From Mytilus trossulus (taxonomy: Eukaryota > Mollusca > Bivalvia > Mytilida > Mytilidae): a stretch of DNA of 64,000 bases. Location: NCBI RefSeq assembly GCF_036588685.1, contig NC_086376.1, forward strand, positions 10,865,911 through 10,929,910, in the 5' to 3' direction. Shown piece after piece: positions 53,628-63,184 of the stretch. How positions within the stretch are numbered: the first letter of the stretch is position 1; every line of letters starts with the position of its first letter. A model generated the notes under the pieces. It had not been told where the DNA came from, did not search any database, and worked only from the letters and a program-made list of their open reading frames with translations. Made by a program: the position numbers and the translations under genes.

Positions 53628-54474
53628 GTCGATTGAATGACTTAATAATCTTGAGTCAATCACTACATAGCTTAAACACAAAATGTAATCAAGCACACTT
53701 TTATTGAGTTCGATAGAGTGCACCTTTTCTGAACGCAAAAAAAACCCAACTTAATTTGTACTTTTTCAGTAATATTTTTTTATGCATTCACTTTATAAAA
53801 TAATTTGTCTCACCAAAACATCATAAATCGACATTTAAATGTGTGTTTTCAGTTGCAAATTGATAATGCTTATGTGTGAATGCATTGTACATGTTGTATA
53901 CTGAATCAAAGACGGTAATTTGATGATTTGCGTAATTAAACGAGTATTTGCACGTACATATATTTTATCAAATATTTCATATTTTAGACGATATATAAAT
54001 ACTGCAAATGATTGAAACAGTGTATAATGATTAATTCTAAAGTTTAATTAACTAAAACGGGTAAATGTATAACGAATTTCTTTATGAAAGGAAAAAATAT
54101 GCCTTTATTTTAACCCAAATAATCGGATTGTTTGTAATGTAAAAAAACTTTTTTTTAAAATAAAAAATCTTCAGAGTAACATTAAATATGATAGTTTTGT
54201 ATCTGTGTTAGTTGTTTACACCTTTACTTTAATTTTTTTTAGTCGCTTTATATAAAAATATTTAATTAAAAATTACTTAGTCGTGATTGCTAAATGAGGG
54301 GACCATTGAAAGGGACGTTTTTAAACCTCTTTTGGACACTTTTTTTTTCGTCTAACACTTTGTATTTTATCAATAAGATAATGAAGTTAAATTCTATCAA
54401 AAAAAATCGCGGTACCCTGGGGTGTAATACAAACTCCTTAACTAGAGCGCTTTTGAGAACTAGCTGATGGACTA

Positions 54475-54562
54475 TATATATAGTTGTTTAATTCTTAGTC
54501 ATTTTGGTCACTTGTGGAGAGTTGTCTCATTGACAATTACAACACATCTTCTTTTTTATTAT
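54475..54562 (+). repeat. Right half of the split family G copy
   Basis: ATTCTTAGTCATTTTGGTCA, CTTGTGGAGAGTTGTCTCAT, TGACAATTACAACACATCTT continues the unit broken at 51230. Confidence 0.8.
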
Positions 54563-54569
54563 ATGTTAT

Positions 54570-55335
54570 TATAATTGTTAGTGCAAAACAATATAATGTC
54601 TTTAGAATTAATCAATTTTACAAGGATTACAGAAATTATTTATTATAAAGTCTAAAAATTCAAGTCGTTAAAAAGTAATTGCAAGGTGTGTACTAGAGTA
54701 TAACTTTTGGTGTTTAACTGGTCGAGTATATTTTTTTTTTGTGTCATCTATTTTTTTTCACTCGGTGATACTGTTGTTGGCGTTTAATAGTTTCTGTTTA
54801 ATTTATTCCCATTTTTTAAAAATCGTTTCTATTTAATGTATTGCCCTTGGATTTGAATCGGAACAAGCCCAACATAAAGTAGATTTTATGCAGCAGCGTA
54901 AAACTGGTATATGTGCAGTACTAGCTAAAAGATACCACAGACAAAATCGTTTGTTTTTCAGCGTCAACAATTTGCATATGTAATACGCATATAACCCAAG
55001 AAGGCATGCACCTGGTAGAAAGTTGTGAAATATTATGATCAAAGTTGCAAGTTTAAAAAGAAAAATCAATTTACAAGACTTGATGTGGTACTGCATATTC
55101 TATTTGCATTTAATCTGAATCTTAAAACAGTTTTGAGGAATTAAGGCAAATATATATATATAACCAGTAGTCGTGTTTAACGTCAATTACAATGTGTTCT
55201 CTCAGACAAAATACCAATTAGTATACACATGCATGAATGTATTTATTGTAACGGGAAAAGTATGACCTTTAACAATGCCAAAATATGAGACGCTTATATT
55301 GACAGGAGCCTGTGCATTTCAGTATACCATATATA
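54570..55335. other. Intergenic DNA, nothing recognised
   Basis: AT-rich. An 87-codon minus ORF (54833-55096) has no domain. Confidence 0.3.
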
Positions 55336-55344
55336 TAAGGAGAT

Positions 55345-55500
55345 GTAGTATGAGTGCCAATGAGATAACTCTCCATCAAAGTCACAATTTGTAAAAGTAA
55401 TCCATTATAGATCAAAGTATGCCCTCAACACGGAGCATAGGCTCACATCTAACAGTGAGCTATAAAAGGCCCCGAAAATGACTAATGTAAAAACCATTTA
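55345..55500 (-). repeat. Family G copy (minus), diverged
   Basis: GTATGAGTGCCAATGAGATA, ACTCTCCATCAAAGTCACAA, AAAGTATGCCCTCAACACGG and GTGAGCTATAAAAGGCCCCG. Confidence 0.7.
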
Positions 55501-55935
55501 AACGGCAAAACCAACGATTTAATCTATATAGAAAATGAGAAACACTTATGAACCTCATCCACAAACGGCAACTACTGACATCAGATTCCTTACTAAAGCT
55601 TACTATAAGATATATAGATGTTTCTAATTGTTGATGGCCATTCAGGAACCTATATATGTGTCTTTATCTTTGAAATTTTGTAATTGATGGACACATTGGC
55701 GGTCATACCATATCTCTTAATTATATCTGTCAAACATCATGTGCTCTACTAAAGACCATCAATGTACACATATACCCTATGACGATCTCAACATAAGGCT
55801 ACGTCAAACCATGTTATGCATAGATTCCATAGACAAAATAAAAAAAGTGTCCATAAATACATAAAGAAAAACAAGACTTGGATTTCAGAAATACTCGATT
55901 CTAGATTAAATTAAATAGTAAACAGTTAAATCATT

Positions 55936-55941
55936 TTTATT
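55936..55941 (-). terminator. C1q-domain gene polyadenylation signal candidate
   Basis: TTTATT on the plus strand (AATAAA on the minus), 15 bp beyond the stop codon. The 3' UTR would be very short if used. Confidence 0.4.
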
Positions 55942-55955
55942 AATTACAACTGAAT

Positions 55956-56407
55956 CTACTGGAGCAGCCAACCAGAAAATGTTGGTTTACCGTGTATGTT
56001 ACTATGTATTCTACCATCGCCGGCATATGCTGAATGGTTACGGACATATACCGTATCACCTTTTGACACATGCGCAACCACTGTACCACTGACTGATCCC
56101 TCGTCTCCTTTCTTGGCACGAAGAAATGTGGACCCGTGAACAGAATTATTGATCATGAGTTCAGTTGAATGTTCGGCAGTAACCATTCGGATGACCCAGA
56201 CAAATACGTACATCCCTGTCTTCGGACACGTAAATACTCCAGTATTGCTGTTATAGACACTTCCTTCATTTGCCTTTGTTGTATCAAATACAAGTCTCTC
56301 ACCCGCTTTCGGATATACATCTTTTGAGATGAAGGCATGGAAAGCAATCACTTGAGAAATGTCCTTGCTGGGTTCACCTCGAACATTGACAGTGACATCA
56401 TATCTGC
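55956..56407 (-). CDS. C1q-domain gene, exon 2
   Basis: Acceptor AATTTTTGTAG (minus strand) at 56408. Encodes the whole C1q domain and ends ...GKPTFSGWLLQ with TAG at 55958-55956. Confidence 0.93.
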
Positions 56408-57684
56408 CTACAAAAATTAGTATCATTTGGTAATGAGTATCTCTCTAAAATTCAATTAAATCACACATTTACCAAAACAAAAGACAAGTTATTGTTTTTT
56501 TGCCATGTTTCGATGGAAATATCTTCTAGTCGCATGTGTTGATTACAAAAAGGGCGAATGATAAGAAGGAAAAAAATTAAAATCACAAAAATACTGAACT
56601 CCGAGTAAAACCCAAAACGAAAAAATTTTAGTTTAAACATATTTTATTTGTTTAAAAGTACACATTGGATAAGACACAAGTCAAACAGACTTTTGAAGTC
56701 TTCTCCATTTAACATTTTTAGTAATATGATACAAAATATATGCATGAGCATGCATGTATATAATGGTATATATATGTATTATATGGATTCATGTCAAAAG
56801 ACAGAGAAATGAAAGAAAAAAAATATAATACAGGCTACCCAAATATATATATATAAAAAAAAATAATATTTAGAACACAAAAATTAAAATACAAGATAAA
56901 CAAACGATTTTTATTTTAAATTATAGACTTTTACTTAAATGTTGATGTGTGTGCGATCATTGTTTACTATCTAGACAATTTGAAACCTTTTTAATATACT
57001 GGAGAAAAAAAAATTAAAAATGGTTTGGTTTTGCTCTAGAGAAAGAACACAACTAACCGAGGTTAGTAGTTAGATATTGATTTACAATCATCTGAAAGCC
57101 AGCGCAGACTTTCAAACATCAAAGTGCTTGTAAGCACTGCGGGTAAAGGTTGCTTCAATTTATCAGTGGGAAGTGATATGCATATTGCATTGGTTGTAGT
57201 TGATTCAGCAGCAATTCTAAACAAAGGAAGATAACAATAATTTTAACAATGACTTCATTTATATTTTTAGAACAGATATTAGATTCCAGCCCCTTGCAAA
57301 AGTTGTCTCATTTTCTTGACAAGTGTTCCATCATTTTGTGCCTTGCATATCTGATTTTGTGTAGCAAAAAAGGTAGTGATAAGTTTTGGAAGATTTAAAT
57401 ATCAAGCCAGTTCAATAGGTTTGTTTGCATTTCAATCATGCAATCTTTACCTAAAAATCCTACTAATATAGTAGGTATATACTAGTAATAAAACAGAAAA
57501 CGAAAGCAATAAAAAAATATTGCAATGCATTGTTCTCCATTTCGTAATGTTAACACCTTCTTTCACATGTATTCTGCAGAAACTGTTTAAATTGCTTACC
57601 GTTTTTGCTTTGACATGAACTTTCAGCATATGCATAGGAAGTAGCAAAACAGACAAGTATCATAGATGTCAACATTCCGAACAT
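55956..57684 (-). CDS. Secreted C1q-domain-containing protein (2 exons)
   Basis: A 178-residue predicted secreted protein of the bivalve C1qDC type, encoded by 57684-57600 and 56407-55956. Residues 1-20, MFGMLTSMILVCFATSYAYA, are a signal peptide; a short linker ESSCQSKNGRY follows. The C1q (TNF-like jelly-roll) domain covers about 45-178, with IAFHAFISKD, RLVFDTTKANEGSVYNSNTG, VFTCPKTGMYVFVWVIRM, GTVVAHVSKGDTVYVRN and the closing TFSGWLL. There is no collagen stretch or coiled coil, so it is a short globular-head-only form. Such proteins act as extracellular recognition or binding molecules and usually trimerise; the ligand here is unknown. Both splice sites are consensus and the phases agree (phase 1, completing Gly29). 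An internal Met at residue 4 is an alternative start. No link to the neighbouring genes is evident. Confidence 0.9.
56415..57595 (-). other. Intron of the C1q-domain gene
   Basis: AT-rich intron of about 1.2 kb with a small family-B remnant at about 56565-56620 (AAAATCACAAAAATACTGAA, CTCCGAG). The reading phase of the flanking exons joins without any further exon, so none is proposed. Confidence 0.6.
57600..57684 (-). CDS. C1q-domain gene, exon 1 (signal peptide)
   Basis: 28 codons plus one base, with donor GTAAGC. Hydrophobic core SMILVCFATSYA and small residues before the predicted cleavage site (AYA/E). Confidence 0.82.
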
Positions 57685-57689
57685 TCAAA

Positions 57690-58230
57690 TGTGTTACTAC
57701 AATGTACATTAGCGACAACAAAACACCCTAATTCATGTGAGTGCTCAGTTTTATGAGTGAACTTATAACAAATAATGTCCCATTTGCGTGTTTATGACAT
57801 GAAATTTGATAGTTAAAAAAAACAGTAAAAGATTGGGAGATTGGCAAAAAAAAATTGTAGCCTGAAAATTAATTTTATTTTTCATGCCGGCTTTTCGACA
57901 AAATTCAGTCATCGAAGTATAAAACCCTTTGGTCGCATTTTCATACTTTTATGTCCTCAAATTTGATCAAAATTGAAGAGAAGTTAAAGGAAGAGTTTCA
58001 ATATAACTTCTAATTTAAGTTAATATCAGGTCTTATCAGATATTTAATTTGAAACAATTTACGGTTGTAGAAGTATGCCGCTTGACATTGCTAAAATGAC
58101 ATTTGGGTTTCAATGTCTTCAAACTCTGAATATACATAACATTTTGACACTGGCTTAATCAAAATACTAGCTTAGACTTACGGTGAGGCTAGCTTTTTTA
58201 TGCCCCATTTATAGGCATTATTTTTCTGGC
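57690..58230. other. 5' flank of the C1q-domain gene
   Basis: AT-rich DNA without repeats or ORFs. Any promoter of the minus-strand C1q gene should lie here. Confidence 0.3.
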
Positions 58231-58234
58231 TCGT

Positions 58235-58460
58235 GCATCGTAAAGTCCATCCGTCCGTCTGTCCCGCTTCAGGTTAAAGTTTTTGATGAAGCTGAAGTCC
58301 AATCAACTTGAAACTTAATACACATGTTCTTTATGATATGATATTTCTAATTTTAATGCCAAACTAGAGATTTTACCCCATTTTCACGGTCCACTTAACA
58401 TAGAAAATGATAGTGCGGCTGCGGCATCCTTGTACTGAGGACACATTCTTGTTTCTCCAT
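58235..58460 (-). repeat. Dispersed repeat family E copy (minus)
   Basis: CCGTCTGTCCCGCTTCAGGT, AAGTCCAATCAACTTGAAAC, TTTTCACGGTCCACTTAACA and GAGGACACATTCTTGTTT are the reverse complement of the plus copy at 12445-12685. Confidence 0.8.
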
Positions 58461-58464
58461 GCTG

Positions 58465-59010
58465 TAGGTGTCATGGACTTTGAGATGACGAAAATCAACA
58501 AAAGAGCTATTTTTGCTTCTGGTGTATATTGTACTGATTTTATGTCATGGATGGATACCTAATACCCTTTGTTTTTCTACTATTATTTTGGTAGATTATC
58601 TTATACATCTTCATAGTTGTTTATATCTTCTTTCTTTATTCCTTGTTGAAATACTAAGTAAATGGTGATTGTACATCTTCAATTTATTTTAATATTTATG
58701 AATATCCTAAATACAGGCATCAAGTACTTGTCAGTGATGACTATTTGAACTTGTGGACAATAAACATAAGTGTGAACCTTGATCATAGACATTTATTTAA
58801 ATGTAGCTTGCTTGATATTTTCCAGAAGCAGTAAACAAACATCAAATATGATCAAATCCCCCAAGAGGTCTAAAAACTAAACGAGGAACCTTGCTTCAAG
58901 ACCTGGTATCTAATGTGATGAAGTTTTTGTGATTCTTATGAAAAGGTTAGATCCCCAGGTATTTGTGATGCAAGCCTCAGGTTTAAGGAGAACACTTTTT
59001 TTTTTTAATG
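58465..59010. other. Intergenic DNA, nothing recognised
   Basis: No ORF over 60 codons and no repeat match seen. Confidence 0.3.
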
Positions 59011-59011
59011 C

Positions 59012-59115
59012 ATACTATATGGGTTTTGCTCAATGTTGAAGACCAATTTTTTTCAAAGATCTATATATGATTACATCCACATCATTTGTTCTCTAATGGA
59101 TAGTTGTGTACTGAT
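59012..59115 (+). repeat. Family G fragment (plus), diverged
   Basis: CATACTATATGGGTTTTGCT, CAATGTTGAAGACC and TTTGTTCTCTAATGGATAGT. Confidence 0.6.
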
Positions 59116-59194
59116 ATTGTATAAATAACCTGTTATAGTATTCTGTTATTTTGTCTTTTTGAATATGACTTTTACTTTTTTAGTCTTTTTTTGG

Positions 59195-59420
59195 TGATAT
59201 TAATTTGACATGGCTCTGTACTTATATATCCTGTCATTGTCCTATAGTATTCTTGTGTTTCGTTTTTGCTTTAGAATGTGCTTTGTCTATATGCCTTTTT
59301 TTGTGTCTTTGTTACAAATGATGTGGCTCTGTACTTATACATCCCGTCATTGTGTTATTGTAAAATTTTGTATTCTTATCTTTCATTTTTTCTAATGTGC
59401 TTTGTCTATTAGCCTTTGTG
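59195..59420 (+). repeat. Retroelement 3' tail remnant, internally duplicated
   Basis: TTGACATGGCTCTGTACTTA, TATATCCTGTCATTGTCCTA and then, 110 bp on, GATGTGGCTCTGTACTTATA, CATCCCGTCATTGTGTTATT. Both resemble the segment after the RT fragment at 17260-17310. No RT remains. Confidence 0.6.
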
Positions 59421-59599
59421 TGTTTCTTTGTTACATATTTCTTTGTTTTTAAAATGATTAAGATTATAATGCAATTCTGACTGCTTTACCCTAATTTTTG
59501 ACAGTTTTACTTTCTATTTCAGACATTCTGTTTTGTTCACACATCGTTGTCAAAACAATTGAATTTTGTTTGACTGTCATACAAGTGAGAAGTTTAGCT

Positions 59600-59790
59600 A
59601 GGTTTAAACCAGGTTTAATCTACCATTTTCTACATTAGGAAATGCTTGTACCCAAGTCGGAATATGTCAGTTGTTATCCATTCATTTGATGTATTAGAGC
59701 TTTTGTTTAGTCATTTGATTTTTTTTATTTGGGTCTTTTGATATTGTATTTTTCTCAGAGTTCTGTATAAATGTGATTTTACTTGTTTGT
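59600..59790 (-). repeat. Family B copy (minus), diverged
   Basis: ACCAGGTTTAATCTACCATT, TTCTACATTAGGAAATGCTT, AAGTCGGAATATGTCAGTTG and TTTTTCTCAGAGTTCTGTAT. Confidence 0.7.
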
Positions 59791-59799
59791 ATCATTGAC

Positions 59800-60338
59800 A
59801 ATCACAGCACATCTTTGTGTTTTTATAAAGTTTCTTTTACATTTGGCTAAAGAATTCTTGAAGACAATCTGAAATGAATACTGGCGGGATCATACAGATG
59901 GTCAAGCTAATTAGTAGTCAGGTAGCAGGGCTAAATGAAATATACAGACTAAAAGTACTTAGAGAGATATTTTAATTGACTTTGTATAAAATATAAAACA
60001 TCTCAAATCTCTTCATTCATTAACAATTAAAATCTATACAAATATATGTATGTACAAAATCATATAGCACCATTGAAAATATTGCTGTACATGCAATAAT
60101 CAACAAACAAAAACAAAATTAACGATTATGGCTCATTATTGCTGGCTTTCATCACTGGTGATCACATCTCTTCTCTTTCAGTGGTTGTTTCTAGGTTTTG
60201 AAATAAAGCACTTTTCTTAAATGAACAAAATGCTTTTTTTGGTTAAAATTAATAAGTTTTCAAGAAAGAAAACAACATATTTCAGTAATTTATAAATAAT
60301 ACACTATATTTGCTGGCAGTGAACAGAATTACATTTTT
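59800..60338. other. 3' flank/UTR of the RGS12-like gene
   Basis: AT-rich DNA following the minus-strand stop codon at 60341. It probably includes the 3' UTR; I found no strict AATAAA close to the stop. Confidence 0.35.
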
Positions 60339-60340
60339 TG

Positions 60341-61179
60341 CTATACAAAAGTAACATTTTCTTCTGTGTTAGCTAAATCTAAAATAACCGGTTTATTGTC
60401 AGGTTTAGGTGTAGATGTAAATGTGGAAAACGTTGATGATTTCTGATTAGAAGTTCGATGAAATGCTGACGAATTAGTTGGGGTATTATGACTATACGGG
60501 AGGGGAGATAACTGCTTTAAAACTCCATTTCTGTTAGATACCAGTACTGGAGGAACAGATTGCGGTCTCAAGCGTTGATCTGCTGGAGAACTGGTCAATG
60601 TATCATCAAAGTCATCATTTGTAGCAGTTTTATCTAGTAGATCAGGAGATGCTAATGGAGCAGAATTTCTTTCTATTGATTGTCTATTTGGAGATAAAGG
60701 TCTGTACCGTGAGTATCCCCATGCTTTAGCTTGATACATATTGTAACTATAGTCAAAACCTAAATCACGTAAATTTTTCTCAGCTAAGCATGGATCATCA
60801 AAGTCTGCATTGATAGAATCGGAGGACTGAAAGTATTCCTGAGCCTCCGATGTTGACGGAATTATGCCATCTTGACTAAAACTTTGGTCCGTTGACATTA
60901 AATAATCATTATCATCAGCAGAAATATCAACAACCTCAACGGACATGGAAGAGATGCGCCCTGATGAACTGACACGATTATGGGATGAATATTTCTCATT
61001 GTTTTGTACATATTCAGTACGATCACGAGATAAAATTGGAGGAGCACTCTCTCGTCCAGACGAATGATGACTTTTATTGCGTAGGAATTCTGGTATTTCA
61101 GAATTATTCATATCTAATCCCCTTTGGTCGTCCAGTCTCTGCCTTTGAGCTTTTGATAAAAGTTCCAAAAACTTGTCAT
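60341..61179 (-). CDS. RGS12-like gene, last exon (GoLoco and tail)
   Basis: Acceptor CTCTTTTTTAG (minus strand). 279 full codons including the stop TAG at 60343-60341, and the GoLoco motif in the first 35 residues. The tail contains clusters such as SSSGRISSMSVEVVDISADD and ends ENVTFV. Confidence 0.9.
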
Positions 61180-63180
61180 CTAAAAAAGAGAAGAAAAAAG
61201 AATTATAATTCTGGTAACTTCATGAAAATAAAATACAAGACATATATATGTAATTATTTTATCTTCTATTAATACAGCTTTAATGATTTTCCCTGTGAGA
61301 ATCTAATAATAATCATTACATCATTGTAATAGTTGTCAAATGATTCTAATGGCACTATACATTATCAAATCAAGTAACATTTAAGGTGGTACCCAACACT
61401 TTAGCTAAAATTAATTTGGCTCGTTTAATTTTCATAAAATTTTGTCAAAGTATTTACTTTGATCCTTTGACAAAAATATAAAAATTTCAAAAATTTTGAA
61501 CCAACCGTTTTATCAGAAAAATTACACTGGTTATATAGCAGTTTGAAAAAGACTTATTTTGATCATTGAGAAGCTTAATATTCCCTTAACAACACAACGT
61601 AATTAAAACGTTTAGTTGATTTTAAAGAGTTATCTCCCTGTAGTGTTAGGTACCACCTTAATATGTTTTTACGTAATATTTCAATCTTATGCAATCATAT
61701 TCTAACAATTAAGTTATATTTAGCACCTTTTACAAGTTATGCATCTTCATTACTCCTAGATATACTAATTATGAAGCTAAAAGTTGGTTATGATGACAAA
61801 TGTGTGGTAAATAGAATGCATATTAAATGCATCACTGCTGTTGTTTTATTTGATTTGCGACATTCTGATCTATTCATTTCCCATCCTACTCTTTTCCCCA
61901 ATTTCAATTCTACATTATTTAAAATTAATACAATCAAGTTTTTAAAACTGTAGGCAACATGAAAAGCTTTTTATTTTGCAACATCATTTAAATTTAAGAT
62001 GAGTTTAAGACAAATATATTAATTTGAATATGTATAAATAGAAAAGCTTACCGTCACCCTGTGAAGTACGAGTCTGATTTTTCTGAAGATTAAACGTCAC
62101 TTTGTGTTTTGACTTCATCTTGCTGGGAGGTGGATCCTTTACGGATGCTGACTCTTTTCTCCGTAGGCCGAATAAACCCAAAGAGGGACGATCTTCGTTG
62201 CTTTTCAGCAGACCCTAAAAGACAAAATTAAAATATTAAGTAATGCAAAGAACTTTTAGTATTTATATTTTTAATATTTTAGTCGAATTATACAACATTT
62301 TGTCCTTCAAACTATATTTGTTTTTATATTCCAATATATATATTATCATTCTTTTAATAAAACAACAATCATGCACAACACAATACATATCTATCTGTCA
62401 TTGGTCAATATTGTGAATATATAAAATATAATCTGTCTAAGTATCTTTTATGAAGTTTTATCATATGATTTATACAGCTATAAATCAGTTGTAATATCTT
62501 CCCCAGTCTTGATTATTTTGGGACATCATGCTACATGTATACTTCATTTGTTTTTCATTTTCTCTTTTTGATTTGTACCTTTTTAAACATGTGCAAATTA
62601 TTCTACAAGGTTTTTTTGTGAGCTAAAAGCAAGCTTTTTAAACTATCTTTTAATATAAGCTACCAATAATCCTGCGTTTTTTTTGTCTATGTTATTCTCA
62701 TTGTAAATTTGTAAATGTTAAATTAATTTTCATCTTTTTTAATGTGTCAAAATTATTTTCAAATGTGTTTTGTCTTTTTCTATGAAAAAAAGTCTTTAAA
62801 AAGCAAAAGAAAGCTAGGAAAGAAAGAAAGAGTTCTGGGGATGGAAGAGATTAATCTATAAACCACTCTGTAAAATTAGTTTCCAACTACAATAAGAAAG
62901 ATGCACACTACAAACAAGCAAGAGGTCAAAGTTCACCACAATCTACCATAGCTACTGCATTCTCTTACCTTGACCTTGCTATCAGGATCTAAAATTCCAA
63001 GTTCATCAAAATTATGAGTCAACTGATGAGATTTGCCCTTCATGAGATCATCAAAGATACTATTTGTCATTAAGTTTAAGGAAACATATTCCTTCTGACT
63101 GTTATGGTAATCTGGGGGATATTTTAACGCCATAGTTGGAGACCAGGATGTCGAGCGTATACTTCCTGTTTTACCCGAAA
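60341..63180 (-). CDS. RGS12/Loco-type regulator of G-protein signalling, C-terminal three exons (5' partial)
   Basis: The 3' end of a cytoplasmic G-alpha regulator, spliced from 63180-62969, 62214-62052 and 61179-60341; earlier exons lie beyond the window. The joined frame gives about 404 residues. Immediately after the last junction comes DDDKFLELLSKAQRQRLDDQ then RGLDMNNSEIPEFL, a GoLoco motif with the invariant Asp-Gln-Arg triad. GoLoco motifs bind GDP-loaded Gi/o alpha subunits and block nucleotide release. The RGL...PEFL extension is typical of RGS12/RGS14/Loco. The remainder is low-complexity Ser/Pro/Asp-rich sequence. It ends in VTFV, a class I PDZ ligand (T-x-V); vertebrate RGS12 as I recall it ends similarly (ATFV). 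The expected RGS domain and Ras-binding domains are not in this window. Introns of about 750 and 870 bp separate the exons, all with consensus sites and agreeing phases. Confidence 0.85.
61385..61657. mobile_element. 273-bp MITE with TTAA target in an RGS12-like intron
   Basis: The ends GGTGGTACCCAACACT and AGTGTTAGGTACCACC are inverted and each is flanked by TTAA (61381-61384 and 61658-61661). TTAA duplication is typical of piggyBac-type transposition. No coding content. Confidence 0.88.
62052..62214 (-). CDS. RGS12-like gene, penultimate exon
   Basis: Acceptor TTGTCTTTTAG and donor GTAAGC. Encodes GLLKSNEDRPSLGLFGLRRK, ESASVKDPPPSKMKSKHKVT, FNLQKNQTRTSQGD. Basic, serine-rich linker. Phase 0 in, phase 1 out. 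Confidence 0.85.
62220..62930 (-). other. Intron of the RGS12-like gene
   Basis: AT-rich, without a recognisable repeat or further exon. Confidence 0.5.
62969..63180 (-). CDS. RGS12-like gene, third-from-last exon
   Basis: Acceptor ATATTTAACAG and donor GTAAGA. Encodes SGKTGSIRSTSWSPTMALKY, then SIFDDLMKGKSHQLTHNFDE, LGILDPDSKVK. Phase 1 entry shows that coding exons continue to the right of the window or in the unresolved 63.2-64 kb. Confidence 0.8.
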
Positions 63181-63184
63181 CTGT

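Larger units (their letters stand above)
51231..54472. mobile_element. 3.24-kb DNA transposon with TIRs and a dead transposase-like gene
   Basis: The ends are GTCCATCAGCT on the left and AGCTGATGGAC on the right, each abutting TA (51229-51230; 54473-54474). A second inverted block, TACACCCCAGGGTACCGC, lies about 37 bp inside the left end (51268-51285) and about 46 bp inside the right end (54409-54426). The element splits a family-G repeat whose halves (GTACGGTAACCTATA before, TTAGTCATTTTGGTCACTTG after) are contiguous in the intact copy at 50930-51010, so the borders are well defined. It contains a minus-strand pseudogene, a family-C copy and a perfect hairpin. The superfamily is not certain. 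Confidence 0.85.

Noticed and set aside
55956-56426. C1q protein starting at the internal ATA/ATG-type codons of the exon (MILIFVG...)
   Set aside because: That start lies in the intron upstream of a good acceptor. The spliced signal-peptide exon at 57600-57684 fits in phase and gives a secreted product.
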